Source: Citroniella saccharovorans
GTDB taxonomy: Bacteria; Bacillota; Clostridia; Tissierellales; Peptoniphilaceae
Direction: 5' to 3'
DNA length: 64,000 bases
Assembly (NCBI RefSeq): GCF_035481615.1
Contig: NZ_JAYKOT010000003.1
Span: 620,001-684,000 of the forward strand
In this document: positions 52,407-61,893 of the stretch, piece by piece
How the letters are laid out: the number at the start of each line of letters is the position of its first letter
How positions within the stretch are numbered: the stretch's first letter is position 1
Notes under the pieces: model-generated
Seen by the model: the letters and a program-made list of their open reading frames with translations, nothing else
Database searches by the model: none
What the model was told of the DNA's origin: nothing
Position numbers and translations under genes: made by a program

Positions 52407-53221
52407 AAAAAATTTTACTAGTTGGCGATCTAGTTGGCTATGGAAAGATTGCACTTTCATCAATTATTCCAATATTAAGCGAGATGGGAATAGAAGTTTC
52501 TAATCTACCTACTGCACTAGTTTCGAATACATTTGATTATAAAATTTCTTCTATGTTAGATACAACAACTTATATGAATGAAGCTATTGAAGTTTGGAGA
52601 AAACTTAACTTACAATTTGATATAATTCTTACTGGATTTTTATCAAACTTAGAGCAGGTTTCCTTAATAGAAAACATTATTTCTTTTCAAAATAAAAAGC
52701 CTTTAATTATAACAGATCCTATCTTAGGTGACGATGGAGCTTTATATCATGGATTAAAGAAAGATTCAATAGATACAATGAAAAAAATGATATACTTATC
52801 AGATATTATTCTACCAAATGTGACTGAAATCCAAATATTATCAAATGCTAAAATAAAAAAAGATTTAAGAGAAGAAGACATAAACGAATATATAGAATTA
52901 ATTTCTAAAGAATATAATTGCTCTGTAGTTGTAACTTCTTCGGAAATAGATAGTGGAAATTACATTTTTTCTTATGATAATAATACAGGACATTTGTCTA
53001 AGATTAAATATAAAAAAATACCATACAAATTTGCCGGTACAGGAGATTTATTTGCAGGACTATTTACAGGATTATTATCTAAAAGCTTCGACCTACACAA
53101 AGCTTGTGAGAGATCATCTGAAATAATAACTACTATTTTAAAGCTTGAATACTTGGAAAAAAGTTCTGGGGTAAGAGATGTGAAAATAGAAAAATATTTA
53201 GAATTTTTTAGAAAAATATGA
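52403..53221 (+). CDS. pdxK: Pyridoxal/pyridoxamine kinase (PfkB-like, ThiD/PdxK type)
   Basis: Phosphorylates vitamin B6 vitamers to make PLP. 272 residues with the ribokinase-superfamily pattern: 'ILLVGDLVGYGKIALSSIIPILSEMGIEVSNLPTALVSNT' at the start, 'ITDPILGDDGALYHGL', 'LPNVTEIQIL' and the anion-hole/catalytic 'KFAGTGDLFAGLFTGLL'. ATG overlaps the merR stop (ATGA). The linkage to a MerR regulator is unusual. A related possibility is a hydroxymethylpyrimidine kinase; the overall pattern favours pyridoxal kinase. Confidence 0.8.
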   Translation: MKKILLVGDLVGYGKIALSSIIPILSEMGIEVSNLPTALVSNTFDYKISSMLDTTTYMNEAIEVWRKLNLQFDIILTGFLSNLEQVSLIENIISFQNKKPLIITDPILGDDGALYHGLKKDSIDTMKKMIYLSDIILPNVTEIQILSNAKIKKDLREEDINEYIELISKEYNCSVVVTSSEIDSGNYIFSYDNNTGHLSKIKYKKIPYKFAGTGDLFAGLFTGLLSKSFDLHKACERSSEIITTILKLEYLEKSSGVRDVKIEKYLEFFRKI

Positions 53222-53257
53222 GGACCTGATTGGATAAAAAATCCAATCGAGTCCTTA
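53220..53257. terminator. Bidirectional terminator between pdxK and the PucR gene
   Basis: Stem GGAC-GATTGGAT/ATCCAATC-GTCC with a 2-nt internal loop on each side, between convergent stop codons. Confidence 0.75.
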
Positions 53258-54640
53258 ATTGTATTTTAATAGTTTATCTTGTTCCAAAAGTAAAAGCGAT
53301 ATTAGAGAGTGAAATCTTACAGTTGGAGAGTCAAGATCAAGATTTATTATTTCGTTAATTTTACCTACTCTATAAACTACAGTATTTCTATGAACATTTA
53401 ATTTTTCTGCAGTATTTACTAAACTTCTTTCATAGGCTATATATGCATACAATGTTTCAACTAAATCTCCATCATGCTCAAGATCATATGCTTTTAGCTT
53501 TTTAATTTCAGTATTAATATAAACATCGTAATTTGTTTTTTTAGCAATATGAAGTAAGATTTTAATTACATCTTCATCCATATCAATTAACTGATCATTC
53601 ATTTTACTTATAAGATTTAATAAGAATTGGTATTGATCCTTTATTTCAAATATATCATTGAAATTTCTTGAAATAATTATTTTTAAATCTTTTTTTGGTT
53701 CTTGTATAAGTCTTAGCTCTTTTATAAAAACTTTTTTATCTATTTGTTCAAGATTTATTAGAACTATATACTTATTATCTTGCTTAACGATTATAGTGTC
53801 TTTTTTATACTGGTCGTTTAAATAGTCTACGATACTTTCTATATTTTCAAACTTAGAAGATTGGATTATTATGAGTTTGTAGGTGTCATGGCTAGTCCAG
53901 CCAAGCGTCCTTAATTTATTATTTACAAGTTCATTATCAAATAAGGAATTTATTGTCAGATGTTCCAAAATAAGCTTGCTTAAATCATTAAAAGCTTCTT
54001 TCTTATTATTAAAATATTGATCTAATACTTTGTCTAGCATTTTTCCAAGTTCATGAAAAACAGATAGCTGATAATCTTCTGACAGGATTTTACTTTTCAT
54101 TAGCGCGAGAGAACCAAGAGCTTTATTGCCATCTCTAATAGTTTTAGAAACTACAATTGATTGAGGATAATATTTATATGAGTTAGAGTTTCTAAAGAGT
54201 ACGTTACCTTTTGAGTCATGTAAAAAGAGCTCTACTCCTAAATATTTATAAACAAAAACTAAAATACTTTCAAGATTAATACCACTAAATAATGATGATT
54301 TTATTTTTAATTCAAAATCATCGTATTTTTTAAATAAGGATATGATTCTATTAATTAAAGTATTTAGTGAAATATTTTCGGTTATTCTAATAATATTAAC
54401 AGTTTTAGGTATATCAAATTCTAACAAAATATTTAATGGATCTATTAATATAAAGGTGTTTTTCTTAGATTTTTTACTTACGCTAACAAATTTTGTAACG
54501 TCGGAAATATAAAGTATATCTTCGGCTTCAATGTCCTCTTCAAGCATTTTATAGCTTGTAAATGATTGATTAAAATTAATTTCTGATACTGGATTATATT
54601 CTCTTAACTCTTCTAGGATCATATGTATAGAAATATTCAT
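53255..54640 (-). CDS. PucR/CdaR-type transcriptional regulator
   Basis: 461 residues. The N-terminal about 110 residues resemble the PucR sensory domain, the middle a GGDEF-like/regulatory region, and the C-terminus the PucR helix-turn-helix ('ETLYAYIAYERSLVNTAEKLNVHRNTVVYRVGKINEIINLDLDSPTVRFHSLISLLLL'). Such regulators control purine, amino-acid or sugar-acid catabolism, but no catabolic gene is adjacent, so its targets are unknown. GGAGGAAG ribosome site; divergent from aspS. Confidence 0.85.
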   Translation of the reverse strand: MNISIHMILEELREYNPVSEINFNQSFTSYKMLEEDIEAEDILYISDVTKFVSVSKKSKKNTFILIDPLNILLEFDIPKTVNIIRITENISLNTLINRIISLFKKYDDFELKIKSSLFSGINLESILVFVYKYLGVELFLHDSKGNVLFRNSNSYKYYPQSIVVSKTIRDGNKALGSLALMKSKILSEDYQLSVFHELGKMLDKVLDQYFNNKKEAFNDLSKLILEHLTINSLFDNELVNNKLRTLGWTSHDTYKLIIIQSSKFENIESIVDYLNDQYKKDTIIVKQDNKYIVLINLEQIDKKVFIKELRLIQEPKKDLKIIISRNFNDIFEIKDQYQFLLNLISKMNDQLIDMDEDVIKILLHIAKKTNYDVYINTEIKKLKAYDLEHDGDLVETLYAYIAYERSLVNTAEKLNVHRNTVVYRVGKINEIINLDLDSPTVRFHSLISLLLLEQDKLLKYN

Positions 54641-54671
54641 AGATCTTCCTCCGTAATTTATTTATACCTTT

Positions 54672-54700
54672 AGTATAAATGATAATTTGAATAAAGTAAA
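54672..54700 (-). promoter_or_regulatory. Putative promoter of the PucR gene
   Basis: Minus strand: TTTACT (54695-54700), 17 bp, TATACT (54672-54677). Confidence 0.5.
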
Positions 54701-54718
54701 CTAATTATTAAAAAAATA

Positions 54719-54747
54719 TTGATTTAATAGCATTTTTGTAATAAAAT
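54719..54747 (+). promoter_or_regulatory. Promoter of the aspS operon
   Basis: TTGATT (54719-54724), 17 bp, TAAAAT (54742-54747). The leader is only about 25 nt. Confidence 0.6.
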
Positions 54748-54776
54748 GTATGTATTAATAAGAAGGAAGTGATTAT

Positions 54777-56528
54777 TTGTTTAAAGATTTTAAAAGAACC
54801 ATGATGTGTGGTCAAATGAGAAAAGAAGATATAGGTAAAGAGATTACTCTTAATGGATGGGTTCAAAAGGAAAGAAATCTTGGACCAATTATTTTTATAG
54901 ATTTAAGAGATACTACAGGTATTAGTCAAGTTGTTTTTAGAAAAGAGAATGATGAAGATGTATTTAAAGAAGCTGAAAAATTAAGAAGTGAATTTGTAGT
55001 AGCTGTTAGAGGGATTGTTGAAGAAAGAGAATCTAAAAATCCTAATATTGAAACTGGAGATGTAGAGCTTAATGTAAAAAGCATAGAAATTTTAGATGAG
55101 GCAAATACTCCGCCAATTTATATAAAAGATGACGACAATGCTTCTGAACAAATGAGACTTAAGTATAGATACCTTGATTTAAGAAAAAAATCCCTTCAAG
55201 ACAATCTTAAATTAAGAGCTAGAACAGCAGCCGTTATTAGAGACTTTTTGAATAGTGAAAACTTTATTGAAGTAGAAACTCCTGTTCTTACTAATCCAAC
55301 TCCTGAAGGGGCTAGAGATTATCTTGTACCTTCTAGGGTAAATAAAAATTCTTTCTATGCTCTTCCTCAGTCACCTCAGCAGTTAAAGCAAATGCTTATG
55401 GTAGCAGGAATGGATAGATATTATCAAATTGTAAAATGTTTTAGAGATGAAGACTTAAGAGCAAATAGGCAGCCAGAATTTACTCAAGTAGATATTGAGA
55501 TGTCATTTGTAGATATTGAAGATATTATAGCTATTAATGAAAGACTTATTCAAAGAATTTTTAAGGAAATAAAGGGAATTGATCTAAAGTTACCACTTCC
55601 TAGAATGTCTTATAATGATGCTATGAGTAGATTCGGTGTAGATAAGCCTGACTTAAGATTTGCAATTGAACTTAAAGACTTAAATGAAGTTTTTAAAGAT
55701 GTTGATTTTGATTTATTTAAAGATAAAACTATTAAGGGAATTGCAGTTGGAGAATCAGAAAAAGAATTTTCAAGAAAACATATTGACAAATTAACTTCTT
55801 TTGTAAAAGAACATGGTGCTAATGGACTGTTCTGGATAAGAATTAAGAATAATGAAATTTCATCTTCTATTAAAAAGTTTTTAACTGAAGAACATATAGA
55901 TAAATTAAAAGAAATTTTTGATCTAAAAGATAACGCTTTAATATTTATTGTTGCAGACAAGAAAGAAGTTACAGAAACCAGTCTTGGAGCTTTAAGAAAT
56001 GAAGTTGCAGAGAGCCTTGGACTTAGAGATAAAAACAAATATGCTTTAACTTGGATTGTTGATTTCCCAATGTTTGAATATTCTGAAGAAGATGGAAGAT
56101 ATGTTTCTAAACATCACCCATTTACTCATCCAGTAGATGAAGATATTAAATTTTTAGAGACAGATCCTGAAAAAGTAAGAGCTTATGCTTATGATATTGT
56201 AATAAATGGTGATGAACTTGGCGGGGGAAGTATAAGAATAAATAATTCTGAATTACAATCTAAGATTTTCAAAGCTCTTAAATTAACTGATGAAGAAATT
56301 GAAAGAAAATTTGGTTACTTTATAGAAGCTTTAAGTTATGGTACACCACCTCATGGGGGAATTGCTTTTGGATTTGACAGGCTAATTATGCTGCTTGCTG
56401 GAACAAATAATATAAAAGATGTTATAGCTTTTCCTAAAACACAAAGTGCTACTTGTCTTTTAACAGGAGCTCCTTCAAAGGTTACAGATGATCAATTAGA
56501 AGAACTTCATATTAAAAATGTTTTCTAA
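54777..56528 (+). CDS. aspS: Aspartyl-tRNA synthetase
   Basis: Class IIb synthetase, 583 residues, bacterial type: OB-fold anticodon domain ('GKEITLNGWVQKERNLGPIIFIDLRDTTGISQVVF'), catalytic core with motif 2 ('VKCFRDEDLRANRQPEFTQVDIEMSF'), the bacterial GAD insertion (about 295-410), and motif 3 ('GGIAFGFDRLIMLLAG'). TTG start preceded by AAGGAAG. It heads a unit with tcdA (11-base overlap), rseC and glyA. No T-box leader is present. Confidence 0.96.
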   Translation: MFKDFKRTMMCGQMRKEDIGKEITLNGWVQKERNLGPIIFIDLRDTTGISQVVFRKENDEDVFKEAEKLRSEFVVAVRGIVEERESKNPNIETGDVELNVKSIEILDEANTPPIYIKDDDNASEQMRLKYRYLDLRKKSLQDNLKLRARTAAVIRDFLNSENFIEVETPVLTNPTPEGARDYLVPSRVNKNSFYALPQSPQQLKQMLMVAGMDRYYQIVKCFRDEDLRANRQPEFTQVDIEMSFVDIEDIIAINERLIQRIFKEIKGIDLKLPLPRMSYNDAMSRFGVDKPDLRFAIELKDLNEVFKDVDFDLFKDKTIKGIAVGESEKEFSRKHIDKLTSFVKEHGANGLFWIRIKNNEISSSIKKFLTEEHIDKLKEIFDLKDNALIFIVADKKEVTETSLGALRNEVAESLGLRDKNKYALTWIVDFPMFEYSEEDGRYVSKHHPFTHPVDEDIKFLETDPEKVRAYAYDIVINGDELGGGSIRINNSELQSKIFKALKLTDEEIERKFGYFIEALSYGTPPHGGIAFGFDRLIMLLAGTNNIKDVIAFPKTQSATCLLTGAPSKVTDDQLEELHIKNVF

Positions 56529-57204
56529 ATTTCAAAGATTTGACAAATTATTTGGGAAAGGGGCTAGCGAGCTTCTTTCCCAAAAAAACATATTAATTTT
56601 TGGACTTGGTGGAGTTGGCTCCATTTGCTGTGAGGCACTTATAAGATCTGGAGTAGGTAGGCTTACGCTTGTTGATTTTGATACCATTGATATAACAAAT
56701 TTAAATAGGCAAATACAGACTAATTCAAAAAATATAGGTTGTTACAAAACTGATGAATTAATAAAAAGATTAGAAGATATAAATCCCAATGCAAAATTAG
56801 TTGGACTTAAGGAATTTTTTTCTAGTGAAAGTAAAATAATTTTTAATGAGTTTGATTATGTTATAGATGCAATTGATTCTGTTCAATCAAAAGTTGAAAT
56901 TATTAAAAGGGCTAAAGAAAATGGTGTTAGAGTCATTTCAGCTATGGGGGCTGGAAATAAAATTGACCCAACTAAATTCGAGGTAACTTATATTGAAAAA
57001 ACTCATACTGATCCACTTGCAAAGGTTATGAGAAAAAAACTAAAAGATTTGGGTATAAAACAAGTGAAATGTGTATTTTCTTCTGAATATCCAAAAGAAG
57101 TTTCTAATGAATTAACAAATGCCCCGGGATCGTGCAGTTTTGTTCCACCTGTAATGGGGCTAGTTATTGCATCTGAAGTTATAAAAGATTTATTGGAGGT
57201 ATGA
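56518..57204 (+). CDS. tcdA: tRNA threonylcarbamoyladenosine dehydratase (TcdA/CsdL family)
   Basis: E1/ThiF-like ATP-dependent enzyme of 228 residues. 'RFDKLFGKGASELLSQKNILIFGLGGVGSICCEALIRSGVGRLTLVDFDTIDITNLNRQIQT' is the diagnostic start, followed by 'YVIDAIDSVQSKVEII' and 'GAGNKIDPTKFEVTYIEKTHTDPLAKVMRKKLK'. Catalyses cyclisation of t6A37 to ct6A in tRNAs. It starts inside aspS, fitting a tRNA-related operon. Confidence 0.9.
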   Translation: MFSKFQRFDKLFGKGASELLSQKNILIFGLGGVGSICCEALIRSGVGRLTLVDFDTIDITNLNRQIQTNSKNIGCYKTDELIKRLEDINPNAKLVGLKEFFSSESKIIFNEFDYVIDAIDSVQSKVEIIKRAKENGVRVISAMGAGNKIDPTKFEVTYIEKTHTDPLAKVMRKKLKDLGIKQVKCVFSSEYPKEVSNELTNAPGSCSFVPPVMGLVIASEVIKDLLEV

Positions 57205-57641
57205 TGAAACAAGTTGCAACTGTTTTAAAAAAAGAAAAAGAAAATAATTATAAATTAGTGGTTTTAAGAAGTGGTGCTTGCGGATCTAATTGCTCAAGCT
57301 GTAGTTCATGTTCTCATGCAGAATCTAAAAATCATATAGTATATGTAGATTACAATGAAGATTTAAAGCCTGGTGATAGAGTTATTTTAGAAACTAGTAA
57401 TTCTTCAGTTATTAAGTTTTCATTTTTTGTTTATATTATACCGTTAGTTTTATTTGTATTTTCTTTAGTAATATCATATAATTATCTTAGCAAGAATGGT
57501 TATACTAATTTTGAGCAAATTAGCTTTTTGTTTGGTATAATTGGTTTTTGCGTATCATTATTAATTCTTAAGTTAATAGATAATAAAATAGGCAAAAAAT
57601 CATCTTTACTAAGAATTTCTGAAGTAATAAAAAGAATCTAA
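57204..57641 (+). CDS. SoxR-reducing system protein RseC family
   Basis: About 145 residues. N-terminal beta domain with a cysteine cluster 'CGSNCSSCSSCSH' (C-x3-C-x2-C-x2-C), then two transmembrane helices (about 74-95 and 108-128), the layout of RseC/MucC. Two ATG codons lie in tandem (57201 and 57204); the second has the better spacing to GGAGG and shares its A with the tcdA stop. RseC is often linked to Rnf/Rsx function; here an Rnf complex is encoded 40 kb away in the same window. Function in Firmicutes is unproven. Confidence 0.82.
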   Translation: MKQVATVLKKEKENNYKLVVLRSGACGSNCSSCSSCSHAESKNHIVYVDYNEDLKPGDRVILETSNSSVIKFSFFVYIIPLVLFVFSLVISYNYLSKNGYTNFEQISFLFGIIGFCVSLLILKLIDNKIGKKSSLLRISEVIKRI

Positions 57642-57669
57642 CAATATAATTAAGGAGGTTATTTATTTA

Positions 57670-58902
57670 ATGGAATTTAAAGGATTAAAACAAAATCATC
57701 CAAAGGTTTATGAAAACCTTATGAATGAAATCAAAAGACAAAATGAACATATTGAGCTAATTGCTTCTGAGAACTTTGTATCAGAAGATATATTAGAAGC
57801 TCTTGGTTCACCACTAAATAACAAGTATGCTGAAGGTTATCCTGGAAAAAGATACTATGGTGGTTGTGAATATGTAGACGTAATTGAAGATATAGCTAGA
57901 GATAAAATGTGTGAATTATTTGGTGCAGACCATGCTAATGTTCAACCACATGCTGGAGCAAATGCTAACTTAGGTGTATATCTTGCAGTTTTAAAACCTG
58001 GAGATACTGTTTTAGGCATGAATTTATCTGAAGGTGGTCATTTAACTCATGGTTCACCAGTTAACATTTCTGGATTATATTTTAATTTTGAAGCTTATGG
58101 ACTTGATAGCGAAACTGAAACAATTGATTATGATGAAGTTGAAAGAAAAGCTAAAGAATGTAAGCCAAAGTTAATAGTAGCTGGTGCTTCAGCTTATCCT
58201 AGAATAATTGATTTTAAAAGATTTAGAGAAATCTGCGATGAAGTAGGAGCTTATCTAATGGTTGATATGGCACACATCGCTGGACTTGTTGCAGCTGGAC
58301 TTCATCCATCACCAATTCCATATGCTGATTTTGTAACTACTACTACTCATAAAACTCTTAGAGGACCAAGAGGTGGAGCTATACTATGTAAAGCTGAGCA
58401 CGCAAAAGCTATAGACAAAGCTATATTCCCTGGATTACAAGGTGGCCCTTTAGAACATGTTATTGCTGGAAAGGCTGTTTGCTTTGAAGAAGCATTAAAA
58501 CCAGAATTTAAAAGCTATCAAGAACAGGTTCTTAAGAATGCTCAAGCTTTAGCAGAAGAATTAACAAATGGTGGAATGAGATTGATTTCAGGTGGAACAG
58601 ATAATCACTTAATTCTAGCTGATGTTACAACATTTGGTCTAACTGGAAAAGAAGCTGAAGCTTTATTACATGCAGTAAATATTACATGTAATAAAAATAC
58701 TATTCCAAATGAAAAAAATTCTCCTTTTGTTACATCTGGAATTAGACTTGGTACTCCAGCAATGACTACTAGAGGACTTAAAGAAGATGATTTTAGACTA
58801 ATTGGTAAACTAATTATTCAAACATTAAAGAAAGAAAGAGATCCTGAAGAAATTAAGAAGGAAGTTCTTGAACTTAATTCTAGATTTCCACTTTATAAAT
58901 AA
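57670..58902 (+). CDS. glyA: Serine hydroxymethyltransferase
   Basis: PLP enzyme interconverting serine and glycine and charging tetrahydrofolate with one-carbon units. 410 residues, full length. 'HIELIASENFVSEDILEALGSPLNNKYAEGYPGKRYYGGCEYVD' at the start, 'NVQPHAGANANLGVYLA', 'MVDMAHIAGLVAAGLHPSP' and the PLP-lysine motif 'TTTTHKTLRGPRGG'. AAGGAGG ribosome site. It links to folC and pdxK functions elsewhere in the window. Followed by a strong terminator. Confidence 0.97.
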   Translation: MEFKGLKQNHPKVYENLMNEIKRQNEHIELIASENFVSEDILEALGSPLNNKYAEGYPGKRYYGGCEYVDVIEDIARDKMCELFGADHANVQPHAGANANLGVYLAVLKPGDTVLGMNLSEGGHLTHGSPVNISGLYFNFEAYGLDSETETIDYDEVERKAKECKPKLIVAGASAYPRIIDFKRFREICDEVGAYLMVDMAHIAGLVAAGLHPSPIPYADFVTTTTHKTLRGPRGGAILCKAEHAKAIDKAIFPGLQGGPLEHVIAGKAVCFEEALKPEFKSYQEQVLKNAQALAEELTNGGMRLISGGTDNHLILADVTTFGLTGKEAEALLHAVNITCNKNTIPNEKNSPFVTSGIRLGTPAMTTRGLKEDDFRLIGKLIIQTLKKERDPEEIKKEVLELNSRFPLYK

Positions 58903-58919
58903 TTTGATAATATAATTAT

Positions 58920-58951
58920 CATGGTGCAGATTTTTCTGCACCATTTATTTT
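58920..58951 (+). terminator. Intrinsic terminator after glyA
   Basis: Perfect stem ATGGTGCAG/CTGCACCAT followed by a T-rich tail (TTATTTTTT). Confidence 0.88.
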
Positions 58952-58966
58952 TTGCCTATTATCCTA

Positions 58967-58972
58967 TATAAT
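58967..58972 (+). promoter_or_regulatory. Putative -10 box of the der operon
   Basis: TATAAT 28 bp before the der ATG; the expected -35 falls in the terminator tail and is weak. Confidence 0.4.
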
Positions 58973-59000
58973 AAGATTAGATTAATTATGAGGTGAATTT

Positions 59001-60314
59001 ATGAGAAAAGGAATTGTTAGTATTGTTGGAAGAAGTAATGTAGGAAAATCTACACTTTTTAATAAATTAATACAGAAAAAAGAAGCAATTACAGAAGACA
59101 CACCAGGAGTAACTAGAGATAGACTATATAGAGAAGCAGAATGGCAAAATAATCTTTTTCTATTAGTTGATACAGGTGGATATGAAAAGTTTAAAGATGA
59201 TATTATTTCTAAGAATATTAAGCTTCAAATTTCTCTTGCAATTGATTCTTCTGATTTGGTTTTATTTTTAGTAGACGGAAGAGTTGGCATTTTAGATGAA
59301 GATAGAGAAATTGCAGATATTCTTAGAAAATCAGGGAAGAAAGTAATAGTTGTTGTAAATAAAATTGATACGCATATAACTCCCCCAAGTGTTTACGAAT
59401 TTTATGAATTAGGATTTGAAGATTTATTTATTATTTCAGCAGAGCAATCTTTCGGCTTAGGTGATTTGCTAGATGAAATAATTAAAAATATTCCAAAATT
59501 TACAATTGAAGACGATAGCAATAGATTAAAAATTTCTATAGTAGGAAAACCTAACGTTGGAAAGAGTTCTTTAATTAATAAACTTTTAAATGAAGATAGG
59601 ATGATAGTTACAGACATTTCAGGAACTACCAGAGATGCTATAGATAGTATTGTAACTAGAGAAGAAAGAGAATATATTTTTATTGATACAGCTGGTTTAA
59701 GAAGAAAAAGAGCAATTAATGATATGGTTGAAAGATATTCTGTTTTAAGAACTTTATCAGCTATTGATAGGTCTGACTTATGTTTATTATTAATTGATGC
59801 AAAAGAAGGGGCTAGTGAACAAGATACTAAAATTGCTGGTTATTGTCATGAACAAGGAAAGGCGATAATTATAATTATTAACAAATGGGATTTAATTGAA
59901 AAAGATACCAATACAATGAAAAATTACAAGGAAGAAGTTTTGAAGAAGCTTTCTTTTATTCCTTACGCTCCAATTCATTTTATGTCTGTTCTTACAGGAA
60001 AACGAGTTGAAGATATTTTTGATCTTATAGAGATGGTTAATAATAATTATAATCTAAGAATTAAAACTGGAGTTGTAAATGAAGTTATATCAGAGGCTGT
60101 TTCTAAAAATCCGCCACCTTCAGATAAGGGGAGAAGACTTAAAATTTTTTATGCCTCTCAAGTATCAGTTGCCCCTCCTAAATTTTTAATTTTTGTAAAT
60201 GAACCTGAATTATGCCATTTCTCTTATATTAGATATCTAGAAAATTCTATTAGGCAAAAATTTGGATTTATTGGAACACCGATAAAACTTGAGCTTAGAA
60301 GAAGGGGTGAATAA
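59001..60314 (+). CDS. der: Ribosome biogenesis GTPase Der (EngA)
   Basis: 437 residues with two tandem GTPase domains: 'GRSNVGKSTLFNKL' / 'DTPGVTRDR' / 'DTGGYE' / 'NKID', then 'GKPNVGKSSLINKL' / 'DISGTTRDAIDS' / 'DTAGLRRKR' / 'NKWD', and a KH-like C-terminal domain ending 'RQKFGFIGTPIKLELRRRGE'. Needed for 50S subunit assembly. AGGTG ribosome site. The stop overlaps the plsY ATG (TAATG). Confidence 0.97.
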   Translation: MRKGIVSIVGRSNVGKSTLFNKLIQKKEAITEDTPGVTRDRLYREAEWQNNLFLLVDTGGYEKFKDDIISKNIKLQISLAIDSSDLVLFLVDGRVGILDEDREIADILRKSGKKVIVVVNKIDTHITPPSVYEFYELGFEDLFIISAEQSFGLGDLLDEIIKNIPKFTIEDDSNRLKISIVGKPNVGKSSLINKLLNEDRMIVTDISGTTRDAIDSIVTREEREYIFIDTAGLRRKRAINDMVERYSVLRTLSAIDRSDLCLLLIDAKEGASEQDTKIAGYCHEQGKAIIIIINKWDLIEKDTNTMKNYKEEVLKKLSFIPYAPIHFMSVLTGKRVEDIFDLIEMVNNNYNLRIKTGVVNEVISEAVSKNPPPSDKGRRLKIFYASQVSVAPPKFLIFVNEPELCHFSYIRYLENSIRQKFGFIGTPIKLELRRRGE

Positions 60315-60913
60315 TGAAAGAATATATTTTATCATTCATTATTGCATATTTAATAGGTAGTTTTATCTCAGCTTATCTTATAGGAAAAATTTTTTTTAAA
60401 AAAGATATTAGAGAATATGGTTCTAGAAACACTGGAGCGACAAATGCTTTAAGAGTATTTGGCAAAAAGGTGGCAATTATAACTTTATTTTTTGATCTTT
60501 TTAAGGCAGTATTAAGTTTATATTTTATTGACTCTATTTTTGGAAATCAAATAGCAACATATATTGCAGCTATAGGAGTTGTAATTGGTCACAATTTCCC
60601 AATTTATTTTTCATTTAAGGGCGGAAAAGGTATTGCTTCAAGTGCAGGTGTCCTTTTATATTTTAATAGATATGTGTTTCTATTATGTTTACTTACCTTT
60701 TTATTAGTTGTAGTTTTAAGTAGAATGGTTTCTCTTGGATCAATAATTTCTTCTTTCTTAGCACCTGTTTATGGGTATTTATTAACAAAAGATTTAAATT
60801 TTACTTTAACACTTTTTATTTTAGCCATATTAGCAATATTAAGACATAAAAAAAATATTATTAGAATTTTAAATCATAGTGAAAACAAATTGTCATTAGG
60901 AGGTAAAAGTTGA
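60314..60913 (+). CDS. plsY: Glycerol-3-phosphate acyltransferase PlsY
   Basis: Membrane enzyme that moves an acyl group from acyl-phosphate to glycerol-3-phosphate, the first step of phospholipid synthesis. 199 residues, five hydrophobic helices, with 'YGSRNTGATNALRVFGKK' and 'GHNFPIYFSFKGGKGIASSAG' as conserved loops. It lies between der and gpsA, which supplies its substrate glycerol-3-phosphate, and overlaps gpsA by 4 bases. Confidence 0.95.
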   Translation: MKEYILSFIIAYLIGSFISAYLIGKIFFKKDIREYGSRNTGATNALRVFGKKVAIITLFFDLFKAVLSLYFIDSIFGNQIATYIAAIGVVIGHNFPIYFSFKGGKGIASSAGVLLYFNRYVFLLCLLTFLLVVVLSRMVSLGSIISSFLAPVYGYLLTKDLNFTLTLFILAILAILRHKKNIIRILNHSENKLSLGGKS

Positions 60914-61893
60914 AAATAGGCATAATAGGTGGAGGAACTTGGGGACTTGCTCTTTCTAATGTACTTTCTGACAATAATAATGATGTTCTTGTTTATATGA
61001 GAGACGATAAGAAAAAAAATATTTTTAACACTAGTCACAGAATAGAAAAATTAAATGTAGACTTTAATGATAACATAACTGCATCATCTAATATTGAAGA
61101 TTTTTCTAATTTTAACTATTTAGTTTATGCAGTTCCTACTCAAAGTATAAGAAAATCATTGGAAGAAAATATAAAGTACTTTAAGAAAGATGTAAATATT
61201 ATATGTGTGTCTAAAGGTATAGAGTTAGGTACAGGAAAAAGAATTTCAGAAATTTTTGCAGAACATATTGATATTGATAGGTTTTCAATATTAACTGGAC
61301 CAACTCATGCAGAGGAGGTTAGCGTAAGAATTCCATCCGCTATTGTTTCATCATCTACAAATCCATTACTTATGGAGAAGGTCCAAGATTTATTCATAAA
61401 TGAATATTTTAGAGTTTATACAAATTCTGATATAATTAGCTGTGAATTAGCTGCTGCTACAAAAAACATCTTAGCTTTAGCCATTGGGATTTGCGAAGGT
61501 CTTGGTTATGGTGATAATACAAAAGCTGCTGTAATGACTAGGGGAATGCATGAAATAGTTAGGCTTGGTGAATTTTTAGGTGGTAAAAAAGAAACTTTTT
61601 ATGGCTTAACTGGGATGGGAGATTTAATAGTTACTGCAACATCTAAACATTCTAGAAACAAAAGGGCAGGAATTCTTCTTGGTAAGGGAATTAAAAGAGA
61701 AGAAGTTGGAAATAAAATAGGAATGATAGTTGAAGGAATACCCACTACAAAAGCTTGTTATGACCTAGCAAAAAAATATAAGCTTGATCTTCCTATTACA
61801 AGTGAATTATATAGCATTCTATATGAAGGTAAATCAGTTAAAAGTGCATTAGAAAATTTAATGTCTAGAGAAAGAAAAGAAGAGTTGATTTAA
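60910..61893 (+). CDS. gpsA: Glycerol-3-phosphate dehydrogenase [NAD(P)+]
   Basis: Makes glycerol-3-phosphate from dihydroxyacetone phosphate. 327 residues: Rossmann start 'IGIIGGGTWGLALSNVLSDNN', 'ILTGPTHAEEVSVRIPSA', catalytic-lysine region 'ELAAATKNILALAIGICEGLGYGDNTKAAVMTRGMHEI' and 'GLTGMGDLIVTATSKHSRNKRAGILLGKG'. TTG start with AGGAGG seven bases upstream. Directly followed by yggS with no gap. Confidence 0.95.
   Translation: MKIGIIGGGTWGLALSNVLSDNNNDVLVYMRDDKKKNIFNTSHRIEKLNVDFNDNITASSNIEDFSNFNYLVYAVPTQSIRKSLEENIKYFKKDVNIICVSKGIELGTGKRISEIFAEHIDIDRFSILTGPTHAEEVSVRIPSAIVSSSTNPLLMEKVQDLFINEYFRVYTNSDIISCELAAATKNILALAIGICEGLGYGDNTKAAVMTRGMHEIVRLGEFLGGKKETFYGLTGMGDLIVTATSKHSRNKRAGILLGKGIKREEVGNKIGMIVEGIPTTKACYDLAKKYKLDLPITSELYSILYEGKSVKSALENLMSRERKEELI

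Noticed and set aside
54641..54776. T-box or other riboswitch before aspS
   Set aside because: The region is too short, has no T-box antiterminator motif, and the promoter lies only 30 bp before the start.
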